Assembly: GCF_902635505.1 (NCBI RefSeq)
Contig: NC_045428.1
Span: 64,901,641-64,965,640, forward strand
Origin: Sarcophilus harrisii
Taxonomy: Eukaryota; Chordata; Mammalia; Dasyuromorphia; Dasyuridae
DNA length: 64,000 nucleotides
Reading direction: 5' to 3'
The position numbers and the translations under genes are program-made. Shown here one piece after another: positions 53,363-63,799 of this stretch. A model generated the notes under the pieces. It was not told the origin of the DNA. It made no database searches and saw only the letters and a list, made by a program, of their open reading frames with translations. Within the stretch, counting starts at the first letter, position 1; each line of letters starts with the position of its first letter.

Positions 53363-54590
53363 AGAATAATTGCTTCACATGGACCCACACTTAACACCGT
53401 ATACCAAGATAAGATCAAAATGGGTCCATGATTTAGACATAAAAAACAAGGTTATAAATAAATTGGAGGAACATAGGATAGTTTATCTCTCAGACTTGTG
53501 GAGGAGGAAGAAATTTGTGACCAAAGATGAACTAGGGACCATTATTGATCACAAAATAGAAAATTTTGATAACATCAAATTAAAAGGCTTCTGTACAAAC
53601 AAAACTAATGCAAACAAGATTAGAAGGGAAGCAACAAACTGGGAAAACATCTTCACAGTTAAGGGTTCTGATAAAGGCCTCATTTCCAAAATATATAGAG
53701 AACTGACTCTAATTTATAAGAAACCAAGCCATTCTCCAATTGACAAATGGTCAAATGATATGAACAGACAATTTTCAGATGATGAAATTGAAACTATTAC
53801 CACTCATATGAAAGAGTGTTCCAAATCATTATTGATCAGAGATATGCAAATTAAGACAACTCTGAGATATCACTACACACCTATCAGATTGGCTAAGATG
53901 ACAGGAAAAAATAATGATGATTGTTGGAGGGGATGTGGGAAAACTGGGACACTGATGCATTGTTAGTGGAGCTGTGAACAAATCCAACCATTCTGGAGAG
54001 CAATCTGGAATTATGCCCCAAAAGTTATCAAACTGTGCATACCCTTTGACCCAGCAGTGCTACTCCTCGGCTTATACCCCAAGGAGATACTAAAGAAGGG
54101 AAAGGGACCAGTATGTGCCAAAATGTTTGTGGCAGCCCTGTTTGTAGTGACCAGAAATTGGAAGATGAATGGATGCCCATCAATTGGAGAATGGTTGGGT
54201 AAATTGTGGTATATGAATATTATGGTTCTGTAAGAAATGACCAGCAAGATGAATACAGAGAAGCTTGGAGAGACTTACATGAACTGATGCTAAGTGAAAT
54301 GAGCAGAACCAGGAGATCATTATATACGTCAACAACGATACTGTATGAAGATGTAATCTGATGGAAGTGGATTTCTTTGACGAAGAGACCTAATTCAGTT
54401 TCAATTGATCAATGATGGACAGAAGCAGCTACACCCAAAGAAAAAAACACTGGGAAATGAATGTAAACTGTTTGCATTTTTGCTTTTCTTCCCGGGTTAT
54501 TTTTACCTTCTGAATCCAATTCTCCCTGTGCAACAAGAAAACTTTTTGGTTCTTCACACATACATTGTATCTAGGATATACTTGCTTTTG
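53363..54590 (+). mobile_element. 5'-truncated L1: ORF2 C-terminus and 3' UTR
   Basis: The longest LINE protein in the window. An open frame of 198 codons (53370-53966) holds the L1 ORF2 C-terminal region downstream of the reverse transcriptase: 'NIKLKGFCTNKTNANK', 'DKGLISKIYREL', 'DKWSNDMNRQFS', 'MQIKTTLRYHYTPIRLA' and the CCHC-like start 'CWRGCGKTGTLMHC'. A TAG then replaces the first Trp of the usual WWSCE. The same frame continues 'QPFWRAIWN', 'IPFDPAVLLLG', 'CAKMFVAALF', 'NGCPSIGEWLGKLW'; a deletion of about 10 bases near 54210 breaks the frame before 'RNDQQDEYREAW' and 'LSEMSRTR'. The UTR ends early at about 54590 with no poly(A). Fewer changes than in the other L1 copies suggest the youngest L1 here. 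Confidence 0.93.
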
Positions 54591-54614
54591 GGAATAAATG
54601 ACATAGTTTACAGG

Positions 54615-54785
54615 GCTTAAGACTTAAGTCCTGACACAGATACTTATTAGTCATGTGATCCTGGGAAAATCACTTAACCTATATCAGCCTCAGTTTCCTT
54701 ATCTGTGAAATGGAGAAAATAATATCAGTGACATCAACAGATTTTAAAGAACTAAATGAAAGCTGGTTTTCATTATTAAGAAAGC
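54615..54785 (+). mobile_element. MIR-related SINE 3' part
   Basis: 'cctgggaaaatcacttaacc', 'cctcagtttccttatctgtg', ending in 'ttttcattattaag'. Confidence 0.7.
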
Positions 54786-55675
54786 AGAATGGTCTTACTT
54801 AAAGTCTATGCATCTTTACTGGTCTAAATTTACTCAGCCTTTTTACTCTTTTTTTTTTTGACTTGGTTCTAACAAAACAAGGATCATTCCTATGATTAGA
54901 ACTTTGTGGAGTTCCAGTCCCATAAGACAGGACTTAACAGCTTAGCAAATGCTTATTGAACCTAGTTGCTTACCACAGCATGGCTGCAGGATAGCATAGT
55001 TGTGTTCATGTAGAACTGCAAGAGGGAAATAAGAATTTCCAGCCACATAAAAACAAGAAAAAAAATACTGTCTTATGATCAGTATTAATCTGAATTCAAG
55101 GCACGAGGGGCCATTTGCAAACCTTCAGAATGCCCTCACTAGAGATAAGGGCAGGGAAGGCAGGCAATGAGTCTATCATTCTGTCCATCTAGCTGCATTC
55201 CCCTGTTAAAAAGTCCCTCCTTGCACAAACATGAAAATCCAGCAACTCCCACTCATTCATTTGCTGTCCAACAAATGCACTTACCCCTTGGCTTATATTC
55301 AGAGTAAATAGTTAAGTTTGTTGAAACCAGCACCTTGCCCTCAAGGTTTCCCAAAGTAAGGACTATCACCCTGTCCCTGCCCCCTTCCTTGCTCCTATTG
55401 GCTTCCCAATAGAAACAGGACAAAATTTTTAAAGTCAAATTTTTAAGAGAAATCTGACAGTCTTTTCAAAGAGTAAGTCATATTTTCTTTTCAATAAATT
55501 TGTAATAAGTTGGCAAGATCAAACTAAATAAGAAAGAGCACTTCTGAGACAGCTCTTTTGCATATTTCAAATAAGTAACTCCATTCACAGAGATGAAGTT
55601 TTTTGGAAAGCACTCGAGTTTATGTGCAAAAGACCCCTCACTGATACTTGTTTGTGTTTTCACACCAATTTAGAT
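54786..55675. other. Mostly unassigned sequence
   Basis: A weak L2-tail-like piece at 54925-54965 ('agcaaatgcttattgaacc'). 55080-55680 shows no repeat I recognise and includes 'cttttgcatatttcaaataa'. Confidence 0.3.
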
Positions 55676-55676
55676 G

Positions 55677-55707
55677 TTTGTGTGTGTGTGTATGTGTGTA
55701 TGTGTTG
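55677..55707. repeat. (TG)n microsatellite
   Basis: Interrupted TG/TATG repeat. Confidence 0.9.
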
Positions 55708-56169
55708 GAGTTGGGGAGCACACAAGAAGGGAATTGTCAATTAAAACAACCAGAGTAACTAGTGAATTTATAGATAGAAGTACGAAGTATAGGGATAATT
55801 ACTGGGCCTGTGATTTCACTACTAGAAGGAATTTATAAATGAGAAATATCCTTCTACTAATGAGAGTAAGCATATTTTCTGTAACTCATAGTTATTTAAA
55901 ACAGTGGGCTTAAATGCAAGCAAAATTGGATTGCTATGGACTTTAGTTTTAAAATATCATATTATCTAGGTTTCATTGTATTTTTATTTATTTTGTTAAA
56001 TATTTAATATTTAATGTTAAATATTTACCAATTACATTTTAATCTGGTCTAGGTTGCACTGAGGAGCTTTGCCATGACCTGCTAACTTCATGTTAATTTA
56101 CATGCTAACTTACAGATTAAGTCACATACTCGGCATCCATCAAGGACATGAGTTAAACTTAGATCTTCT
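55708..56169. other. Unassigned AT-rich sequence
   Basis: Includes 'aaatatttaatatttaatg' AT repeats near 56000. Nothing else recognised. Confidence 0.3.
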
Positions 56170-56171
56170 TG

Positions 56172-56292
56172 GAGTGGGGAAGCTAGATGGTACAATGGAT
56201 AGAGCACTGACCTTGCGTCAGGAAGTCTCCTCTTTCTGAACTCAAAACTGGTTTCAGATATTTACATAAAAGATACCATTATGACTTTAGGT
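56172..56292 (+). mobile_element. Marsupial tRNA-headed SINE, 5' part
   Basis: 'gtggggaagctagatggtac', 'aatggatagagcactgacct', 'ctgaactcaaaactggtttc'. Confidence 0.75.
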
Positions 56293-56309
56293 ATCTGGAT
56301 TACTTCTGA

Positions 56310-56450
56310 TTGGAATATCAAATCCCTAAGTGGGTGCCTTTTAAAGGTAGTAGCTGAGTAGTCTGATAGGTATAAGGAACTGTTCCTCTCATTATAGTAC
56401 CTGGCACATAGTAGGCATTTAATAAATGATTATTTAATGACTGACATATA
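56310..56450 (+). mobile_element. L2 LINE 3' tail
   Basis: 'gtacctggcacatagtaggc', 'atttaataaatgattattta'. Confidence 0.7.
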
Positions 56451-57045
56451 GACAAGGCAGCTGATCATTCCCTATTTATGCTACATACAAACCTGGCTAA
56501 ACTGACTAGCTCTTGGCTAGAACATGAAAGTATTACAAAGCATATCCTAGAATCCAGACTAAAGGAAACCAGTCTATCTGTGTTGCTGATTGGCAAATGA
56601 CTTCTTGTATTGTATGTATGGATGAATGTTGTGTGGATGTATATATTTACTCATTCATTTAATCAAAAAATTATAATTGTCAACTCTGTAAGTACTAGCT
56701 GTTTTTCTTCTTTGAGTTCAAAAAACAATAGTTATATCTACAATATGAGTAATCTTTGCTCTTCTGATTACATTTTTAATCATCAGCATCCTGATTGTAA
56801 CTTCAAAACCACAATTTGGGAGTAAATATTGAGAGAGAATCACTCTGCTTCTTGGTAATAATTCAGGAGCAGTAAATGCCTGCATTGTTGTTGTTATTAT
56901 TAATAAGCATATGCACATGTATAACATAAGGAAAGTTGAGGATGAGAGCATACCAACTACCAATGTGTGTGTGTGTGTGTGTGTGTAAAGATATTGGGGA
57001 ATAAAAGGAGGAAATCAGCAAAATATTAATTTTGAGAATGGCAAA
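56451..57045. other. Unassigned sequence with a (GT)n array
   Basis: (GT)12 at 56964-56987. The stretch 'atctacaatatgagtaatct' near 56735 recurs at about 59560 ('atctacaatgtgagaaatct'), so a short unclassified repeat may be present at both. Confidence 0.45.
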
Positions 57046-57049
57046 GTTT

Positions 57050-57425
57050 GAGATTTATAGATCTTTGAGTTTGGGAAACAATTTGATTATAACATGGAAA
57101 CGATTCAATTAACCCAGTAAGGTAGGATGAAGGACTTTAAAAGCCAAACTAAGGAGCTTGTATTTTATAATAAATAATAAGAAATGGTGAGTTCTAGAAA
57201 CTTTTAGAGCAGAAAAGTGACAAAATCAGGACTATGCCTACACTCAATGATCCACTGATCAGTGGATAAATATGATGAGCTTCCAAGGTTAAGTTCCATG
57301 AGAAGAGTTTTATGATAGAAAGTTTGGAGGAAAGAGAGGTCATATAAGAAAAGGCTATAGTAGTCTACACCTGAGAGAAGGACATATGCTAAACATTCTG
57401 AGAGGGATTCATCCAGTGAAGCAGA
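57050..57425 (-). mobile_element. Old purine-rich repeat (as at 25986)
   Basis: 'gaaggactttaaaagccaaa', 'gagcttgtattttataataa', 'aaaagtgacaaaatcaggac', 'tatagtagtctacacctgag' follow the same order as the body of the repeat at 25986. Confidence 0.55.
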
Positions 57426-57429
57426 ATAT

Positions 57430-57960
57430 AGGTGATTTTTTCCCCTAATAATAGCTTTTTAATTTTAAAAATATATGCAAAAATAATTTTCAATATTCAC
57501 CCTTGCAAAACCTTGTGTTTCATATTTTTCTCCCTCCCTCCCTCCCCCCCCCCGCAAGTAATCCAATATAGGTTAAACATGCAATTCTTTTAAACATATT
57601 TCCACATTTATCAAGCTACACAAGAAAAATCATATCAAAAGGGGAAAAAATGAGGAAAAAAAAAACAAGTAAGCAAACAACAACAATAAAAAAGGTGAAA
57701 ATACTATGCTATGATCCACATTCAGTTCCCATAGTTATCTCTCTGGATATAAGATGGTTCTCTCCATCACAAGTCTATTGGAATTATCTTTAATTACCTC
57801 ATTATTGAAAAGAGCCAAGTTCATCTCAGTTGATCATTATATAATTTTATTATTGCTGTATACAGTGTTCTCTTGGTTCTACTCACTTCACTTAGTATCC
57901 CTTCATGTAAGTCTCTCCAGGACTTTCTGAAATCATCATCAGGAGACTTTCCTAGAAGAA
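57430..57960 (-). mobile_element. L1 LINE 3' end
   Basis: 'caatattcacccttgcaaaa', 'ccttgtgtttcatatttttc', 'ccacattcagttcccatagt', 'tcttggttctactcacttca', 'ctctccaggactttctgaaa'. A C-run at 57543-57553 lies in the purine/pyrimidine block of the UTR. Confidence 0.88.
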
Positions 57961-58299
57961 ACTCTTATTCTAGGAAGCCTTGACAGAAGTAAGATATTGA
58001 AACAGTGTATCTGAGAAAGAGTCTAAGAAGGAAAAAATTGGCTTAGAGAAGGTGATATAGAACCTGCTCAAAGTGGGAATAATGGGGCAAACATTGCTTT
58101 GCTGTTTTCTTGATCCACTCCATTGCCTAAGGATTATCATGGATTATCAGGTTTTTATCTAATTTCATTCCCAGAATCAGATTGTAGCCTTAGTTACAAC
58201 TTTTTACTCAGTGCAAAGTAGAATCAAACCATTCCTGACAGGCTGACAGGCGGCTAATTATCTATTCTCTAGAGGGAACTCACAACCTACCTAGCAAAG
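57961..58299. other. Unassigned sequence
   Basis: No family recognised. 58200-58265 may be a diverged L3/CR1 start but is not secure. Confidence 0.3.
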
Positions 58300-58412
58300 C
58301 AGCCCACTTGCTATGTTGTTGGACAGCTCTGCTTGGGGGGAAAAAATTCTTCCTTATGGTAAGATGAAAGCAGCCTCCTTGTAGTTACCAAACATTGGAC
58401 TTCCTAGTAATC
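58300..58412 (+). mobile_element. L3/CR1-type LINE fragment
   Basis: 'ggacagctctgcttgggggg', 'aaaattcttccttatggtaa' and 'gcagcctccttgtagttacc' match the L3/CR1 region 'ggatagctctaattgttagg ... ttcttccttata ... ctgcctccttgtagcttcc'. Confidence 0.65.
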
Positions 58413-59525
58413 AGTGTTCATGACAATCTTATGATTTGGGCTGGGGCAGATTCTGTTGTTGGAGTATCTTGATGTTCAGGATGAATAGCTTCTAAGAATA
58501 TTCCTGGCTCTTCTGGGACATTGCGGTGCTGGACCAAACATTTTGCCCTTCTATCCTGGGACAAGAGGTTATTTGAAGAATCTCTGGCTCATCATGGAAG
58601 GCAGGGAGCCAGAAGGTTTGTTGGGTTGGGTTTTTGATCATATCAAGTCCCCCAGGAAGCTTATGGATGATAACCACAGCATATATTTCATGTCAGAAGA
58701 ACACAAGCCATGCACTCTGCCACAGAAATCTTGAATGTAAAGCTTCTGGCAGGAAAGACAGACACACTAAAGGGATAAGCAAGGCTGTGCAGGTCATGTA
58801 AACTGAGGAGATTTACATCTAGATTTATTGGAGAACTGGGAAGTAGGAGAAATGCAAATGATAGGGAGGGAATCAGTTGCATTTTGTAATCCAGTACTTG
58901 CAATCAAGCAGATAGTAATCCTTGTTGGAATCCTGAGAATTGGCTGTACCCTTAGGTAGAAATGCAAATTTTATACATTACAGAGAATTTTTGTGACCTA
59001 ATGACATTTGGGAAAACTATTCTGTCTCAAAAGGAAAAGTTTATATTAGGCTTTGATATAACCCCCTTTCACTTAGAGCACACTTTCATTTTTACAAATG
59101 TTTGTCTTTTTCCCATACCTTCATCCTTAATTTCTCTGTTTCCTCTTGTCACTTTCCAAGGCAAGCAGCAGGTACTCTTTTGTATTCTATTTATTTTGGA
59201 CTCAAATGTCTCAAGGCATGGAGGTAATGTGACTCAGATCTCAAAGGAATAGTTTCCACAAAATTGGAAAGGTTTTATGTTTGGACCTGATGATTGATTC
59301 TGCTATCTGTCTTCCAAGGATTAACACAGCTAAATTTGGAAGGTGCATGTCAGAGAGTTAGCTATAGGATGATTGATTACTTTGGCCAGGGGAATTCATT
59401 AAATCATTTACTAAGGTATGGGGGATTTGCAATCTGTGTTGGTGGAGGGAACATTCACACTCATTCATACCACAGAAATATTGAGATATATGCATTTGTA
59501 ATAATTTTCCTCTAATAATAAATAT
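58413..59525. other. Unassigned sequence
   Basis: No repeat or coding match recognised in about 1.1 kb. Overlapping 61- to 96-codon frames on both strands have no domain. Confidence 0.35.
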
Positions 59526-59619
59526 TAATGATAATTAAAAGTAATATATATATATATTATATCTACAATGTGAGAAATCTTTGCCCCTCTGATTACATTT
59601 CTAGTTGTATAAAATTAAA

Positions 59620-59790
59620 AAAAAATAATAATAAAAAGGAGGGAAAAAAGGAGGGAGGGAGGAAGAAAGAAAGGGAAGAAAGCAGGGAGGAAAGGAAAGG
59701 AAGTAAGGAAAGAAAGAAAGGAAGGAAAGAAGAAAGGAAGGAAGGAAATAATATTATAAAAATAATAATAGTAATAAAAATAATAAATAA
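59620..59790. repeat. (GGAA/AAAG)n purine tract and (AAT)n
   Basis: Dense GGAA, GGGA and AAAGG units at 59630-59748, then ATAATA repeats. The 122-codon Lys/Glu/Arg frame is an artefact. Confidence 0.95.
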
Positions 59791-60267
59791 AAATGTGTTT
59801 TTATATCCACAGTTTTACCCGGAAAAAGACTCCCTCTTCCTCATCTCAAAAACAAAACAAAACAAAACCCTCCCCCACCATTTTATTTTTCATTGAACTC
59901 TTATCTTGTGACAAAGAAAAATAATTAGGCAGCACCATCCACTTTGATGACCACATCTGACAATATATACAGTATTCTTTGTTATCAGTCTCTATCCTCT
60001 GTGCTATGAGGAAGAAATTATTTCATTATCTGTTCTCTAACTTATTTGACTTCTTTAAGAGGTCTTTTCTCTTATCTCATTGTAGTGATGATGCATATTG
60101 ATGTTCTGATTACTTCATAAAGCTCTTTCCATATTGTCTGAATTCCTCACATTTGTTCATTCTTATTGCACAATAATATTATATGATATTCACATTTCTG
60201 ATTTTTTCAGCAATTCATTGTTTTGTACACACTTGTGATATTACTTCACAAATGTTGAGTTTTTGTA

Positions 60268-60274
60268 TATGACA

Positions 60275-60310
<36 letters not shown>

Positions 60311-60376
60311 CAGAGAGAGACAGAGACAGAGAGACAGAGACAGAGACAGAGACAGAGTGACAGACAAACAGATATA
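60268..60376. repeat. (GA)n/(CAGAGA)n microsatellite
   Basis: GA units followed by about 15 GACAGA/GACAGAGA units. Confidence 0.97.
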
Positions 60377-60639
60377 GGCACGGAAAGAGAGAATACCTAG
60401 CTCTTCTTCATCCAAGATGAATGAGAACCAGAATAAATGTGAGATGTCATATTGATTTCTTGCTTTACCATACTGAATGCAGTATTAGGAAAGCAAAGGG
60501 TGAATTGAACTTGGGCACTAAAGTCACCAAAAAAGTCACTCAACAGCAATGCCTTGTGAGGGAGAAATTCTAATTGCAGAGTGTGAACTGGCTGTGGGCC
60601 ACAGTAATCAGGAAGGGAGAGGTTTTTGGACCAGTTTCT

Positions 60640-60728
60640 CAGAGAAATCATAGAATTTTGGGTCTGGAAAGGACCTGGAGAAGTCATCTTATCCACCCCC
60701 TGCCTCTTGACAATATTGAAAAGACAAC
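60640..60728 (+). mobile_element. MIR/MAR1-like SINE fragment
   Basis: 'aaatcatagaattttgggtc', 'tggaaaggacctggagaagt', 'catcttatccaccccctgcc'. Confidence 0.65.
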
Positions 60729-60732
60729 TACT

Positions 60733-60886
60733 GGAAAGAAAGAAAGAAAAGCAAGAAAGCAAGAATGAAAGAAAGACAAGCAGGCAGGAAGGAAGAAAGG
60801 AAAGTAAAAAGAGGGGAAAGGAGAGAGGAAGGGAGGGAGGGAGGAAGAGAGGAAGAGGAGAAAGAAAAATGAAGTGAAGAGAAGAA
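60733..60886. repeat. Purine (GAAA/GGAA/GGGA)n tract
   Basis: About 150 bases with almost no pyrimidine on the plus strand. It gives low-complexity frames on both strands (60626-61042). Confidence 0.95.
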
Positions 60887-61435
60887 ATTCTGTGAAAGTA
60901 TTTGGAAAAGTAAAATTATGGTTAAGTAAATATATGTCAAGAAAGACAGAAAAGACAACATAAATTCTGAAAAGGTTGTGATGAAATAGGACTCTGATAT
61001 TTTGCAATAAAAATACTGACTGACAAAAATAGCAATGTCCATTTGTTTATGGTTTATATTCTATTCCATAATGTTCAAATACATGGAAATCTTCCTGATC
61101 TGGCTTTGACTACTCTTTCCCTCATCCCCACACCTTTGATTTCTCTTACTTTTCATCCTCTTTCCCATCCTTCCTCCTTTCCCCCTATCTTTTTGGTGGT
61201 TTAACCATGATGCTTCCTAGAAACAAGGGGTGACCTAGATGACCCCTTGATGTTCAATAGAGAGCTGGAGTGCTGGTCCCAGAACAGATGGGCTGGAGCG
61301 CTTCCTCCAGCTCAGCCTGCCAGAGGCTCTTCCTCTGGATCCAGAGAACATTTTACAAAGATAAGTGTCTCTTCATGAGAATATAAACAATTCACTTACC
61401 ACAGTTTTTGACAATGCACAGACTGAGAATGCAAA
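60887..61435. other. Unassigned sequence
   Basis: No repeat family or gene recognised. Confidence 0.3.
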
Positions 61436-61437
61436 TA

Positions 61438-61645
61438 ATAATGGCTAGTGTTTCTACATGATTTTAATGTTTTCCTAATGCTTTACATCAGTTGATTTTT
61501 CTCAACAAGATAGTTGCTATCTCCATTTTGCAAATAAGGAATTAGACTAAGAGAGATTACACTGCTAGTAAGTGAGGCAGGATTTTTAAATCAGTTTTCC
61601 TAACTTGAAGACCAGGGCTCTTCTTATCATCACCTGTGAGTGTTA
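61438..61645 (-). mobile_element. MIR SINE, antisense
   Basis: 'aataatggctagtgtttcta', 'tagttgctatctccattttg', 'aattagactaagagagatta', 'gaagaccagggctcttctta'. Confidence 0.75.
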
Positions 61646-61679
61646 GAGCTTAGTCTACACTTAATGAGATAATAGGACT

Positions 61680-61800
61680 GGAGTAACAAACTGGTAAAGC
61701 TGGAAGGGAATTGAAGAGGTCAAATTTAATTCTCCATTTTAAAGATCAGAAAACTGAGGTTTAGGTATGTGAATGACTCTGGGCTAGTGTCATCTTGACC
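61680..61800 (+). mobile_element. MIR/MAR1-like SINE fragment
   Basis: 'taaagctggaagggaattga', 'agatcagaaaactgaggttt'. Confidence 0.6.
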
Positions 61801-61837
61801 ATTGTCTTTCCACTGAACTTTGATCACTTAGGAAGAA

Positions 61838-61950
61838 ATTGAGAATGACAGCTTTGTGTAACTCTGTCTCACTTAAATCCAATTCCTGCATGAGTCAAGA
61901 CATCACCTATGATATTATTGGTTTTCTTCAAAAACAAAGTGTAAACACAA
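61838..61950 (+). repeat. CAA-tailed marsupial repeat fragment
   Basis: 'aactctgtctcacttaaatc', 'caattcctgcatgagtcaag', 'acatcacctatgatattatt', 'tcttcaaaaacaaagtg'. Confidence 0.65.
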
Positions 61951-62159
61951 TTCCTCAGACTGTTTAAAACTACCACAAATCTCTCCATTGGCATTTGGGT
62001 GACCCAAGACTGTGATTTATCTAAGATTATAGTATTCAACATCTTGAAACCATACAATATCACATTATAAATATTGATCCTCCAAAGATGGACTCTTTTT
62101 CAGGAAGAAGTTGGAGTCATTGGATCCAACTTTCAGAGAAAATCTTTTGAGACTTTTCA

Positions 62160-62163
<4 letters not shown>

Positions 62164-62201
<38 letters not shown>
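62164..62201. repeat. (TG)n microsatellite
   Basis: About 17 TG units. Confidence 0.97.
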
Positions 62202-62203
<2 letters not shown>

Positions 62204-62344
62204 TTGATGGATCTTTCTGACAGTCTGGTGGCATCTATAGATTCATTAGAATAATGTCTTTAATTGCATAAAATAAAAAAGAATTATCAAGAAAGCAAGT
62301 TATATTGAAATACAATTATGGAATTAAAAAGATCTATGGACTAG

Positions 62345-62482
62345 GACATTTAAGTGGAATAGTGGATAGAGCACTGACCCAGAAGTCAGGAAGATCTGAG
62401 TTCAAATTCAGCTTCAGGCACTTATATGCTATATGACCATGGGCAAATCACTTAACTCCAATTACCTCTCAAAAATATCAGT
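62345..62482 (+). mobile_element. Marsupial tRNA-headed SINE
   Basis: 'agtggaatagtggatagagc', 'actgacccagaagtcaggaa', 'gatctgagttcaaattcagc', 'gggcaaatcacttaactcca'. The 3' A tail is lost. Confidence 0.88.
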
Positions 62483-62578
62483 GGGCCCTAGATTTAAAAT
62501 CCCTGATAAAAGGAAACTTGATTGTGTTTGCTTTAGCCAACTATTTTATTTTCTTCAAAGGTGGCAGATTGCAGGAAA

Positions 62579-62601
62579 AACTCCTCCTTGAAGGAGGAGT
62601 T
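62579..62601. repeat. Perfect 11-bp inverted repeat
   Basis: Arms aactcctcctt (62579-62589) and aaggaggagtt (62591-62601) around one G. Could form a cruciform or an RNA hairpin only with a tighter loop; no terminator function is expected in this genome. Confidence 0.85.
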
Positions 62602-62604
62602 CTT

Positions 62605-62750
62605 GTTCTCTCTCCTACATTTCTTGGCTGTGCAACCCTTGCCAAGTAACTTCATTTATCAAAGCCTTAGTTTTCTCATTTATAAAGTGAAGGTTTGGAA
62701 GAGGTGGCTATTAGATGAAGATCCTATGTTATGATCCTATGACAGATAAG
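62605..62750 (+). mobile_element. MIR-like SINE 3' half
   Basis: 'tggctgtgcaacccttgcca', 'agccttagttttctcattta', ending 'atgatcctatga'. Confidence 0.65.
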
Positions 62751-63799
62751 GAAAGAGATTTATAAGATGAAATGACTTTCATAGAATATTTCCACTTGTA
62801 AGTAAGTGACAAGGTAAAGATTTGAACTCAATTCTTCTGGTATCTTAGACTGCTTATATTAATTTTCTTATTCCAATATCATTGATGCCTTTTATCACAA
62901 CTCACTGTACCCCATGACAGCCACCTGATATCACTCCTGCCAACATCTGAGTGTTTCCATTTAGAAATCATAAAACTATGGTTCTTATTATAAGGATGGT
63001 GGGAATCCAGTTCAATTCAACAAATTAACATTAAGCACTTGCTACCATCAAGATCCTGGTGGGGTAATTGTAGGATACTGACATGAGTGGAGAATAAGTG
63101 TTGGAATTGGGTAAATTATTATTGTTTTTTATGCTTACTCTTTCTGAAGTTCAGTCCATCAGCATTCTGTGTGGGGCCTTGCTCAGGCAACCATTAGGCA
63201 GGGGTGTAAATCCCTAAAGTAAAAAGAGAAGAATGACGTGCTTTCCAATGGAGAATGAATCAGAGACATTAGAAACTGGATTTCGATTAAGTCACCTCTC
63301 TTTCCCTCATCCTCTGCTTCAAATTGAAAAGCAAAAATTAAATAAAAAACTAAATTTCTGCAGAGCATAAATATGAGGTAATAGGATACTTGGGGTGTAT
63401 GCATAAATGGGAAGTGTTGTTAGAAAGATTGGAGGTTTGAGGAGAGGGAGAAGGGAAATACAGAGATAGACTCAGCCCTGAATTGCACCCTGAAATTGGA
63501 AAGTTGTTCATAGACAGGGTGGCTGGTTGGGATGAGAATTGGGACTTAGCCTGAGTGAAGAACTGACAAACAAAGACTCACAGGGTTATAATAACATAGC
63601 TGAAAAGATACACGCAAAGGAAGATATCATGCAGAGAAAGAAATTTTGGCTACCCTTTTCCCCTCTTTCTTCTCTTTTCTTAAAAAAAAAGTTTATTGAT
63701 GCTTTTTGTTTTTTAAAAGAGTAATAATTTCTCAATAATATCATATTAAGACATATATGCACATAGGACCCTTCCTTACTAACAAAGAAGGAAGCAAGG
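62751..63799. other. Mostly unassigned sequence
   Basis: A short L2-like piece near 63015-63060 ('caacaaattaacattaagca'). Otherwise no repeat or gene recognised. Confidence 0.3.

Noticed and set aside
53370-53966. 198-codon frame as a host gene
   Set aside because: It is the C-terminal region of L1 ORF2, truncated at both ends.
59528-59896. 122-codon basic frame
   Set aside because: Translation of a GGAA/AAAG purine tract.
60626-61042. Frames of 83-107 codons on both strands
   Set aside because: Low-complexity translation of the purine tract at 60733-60886.
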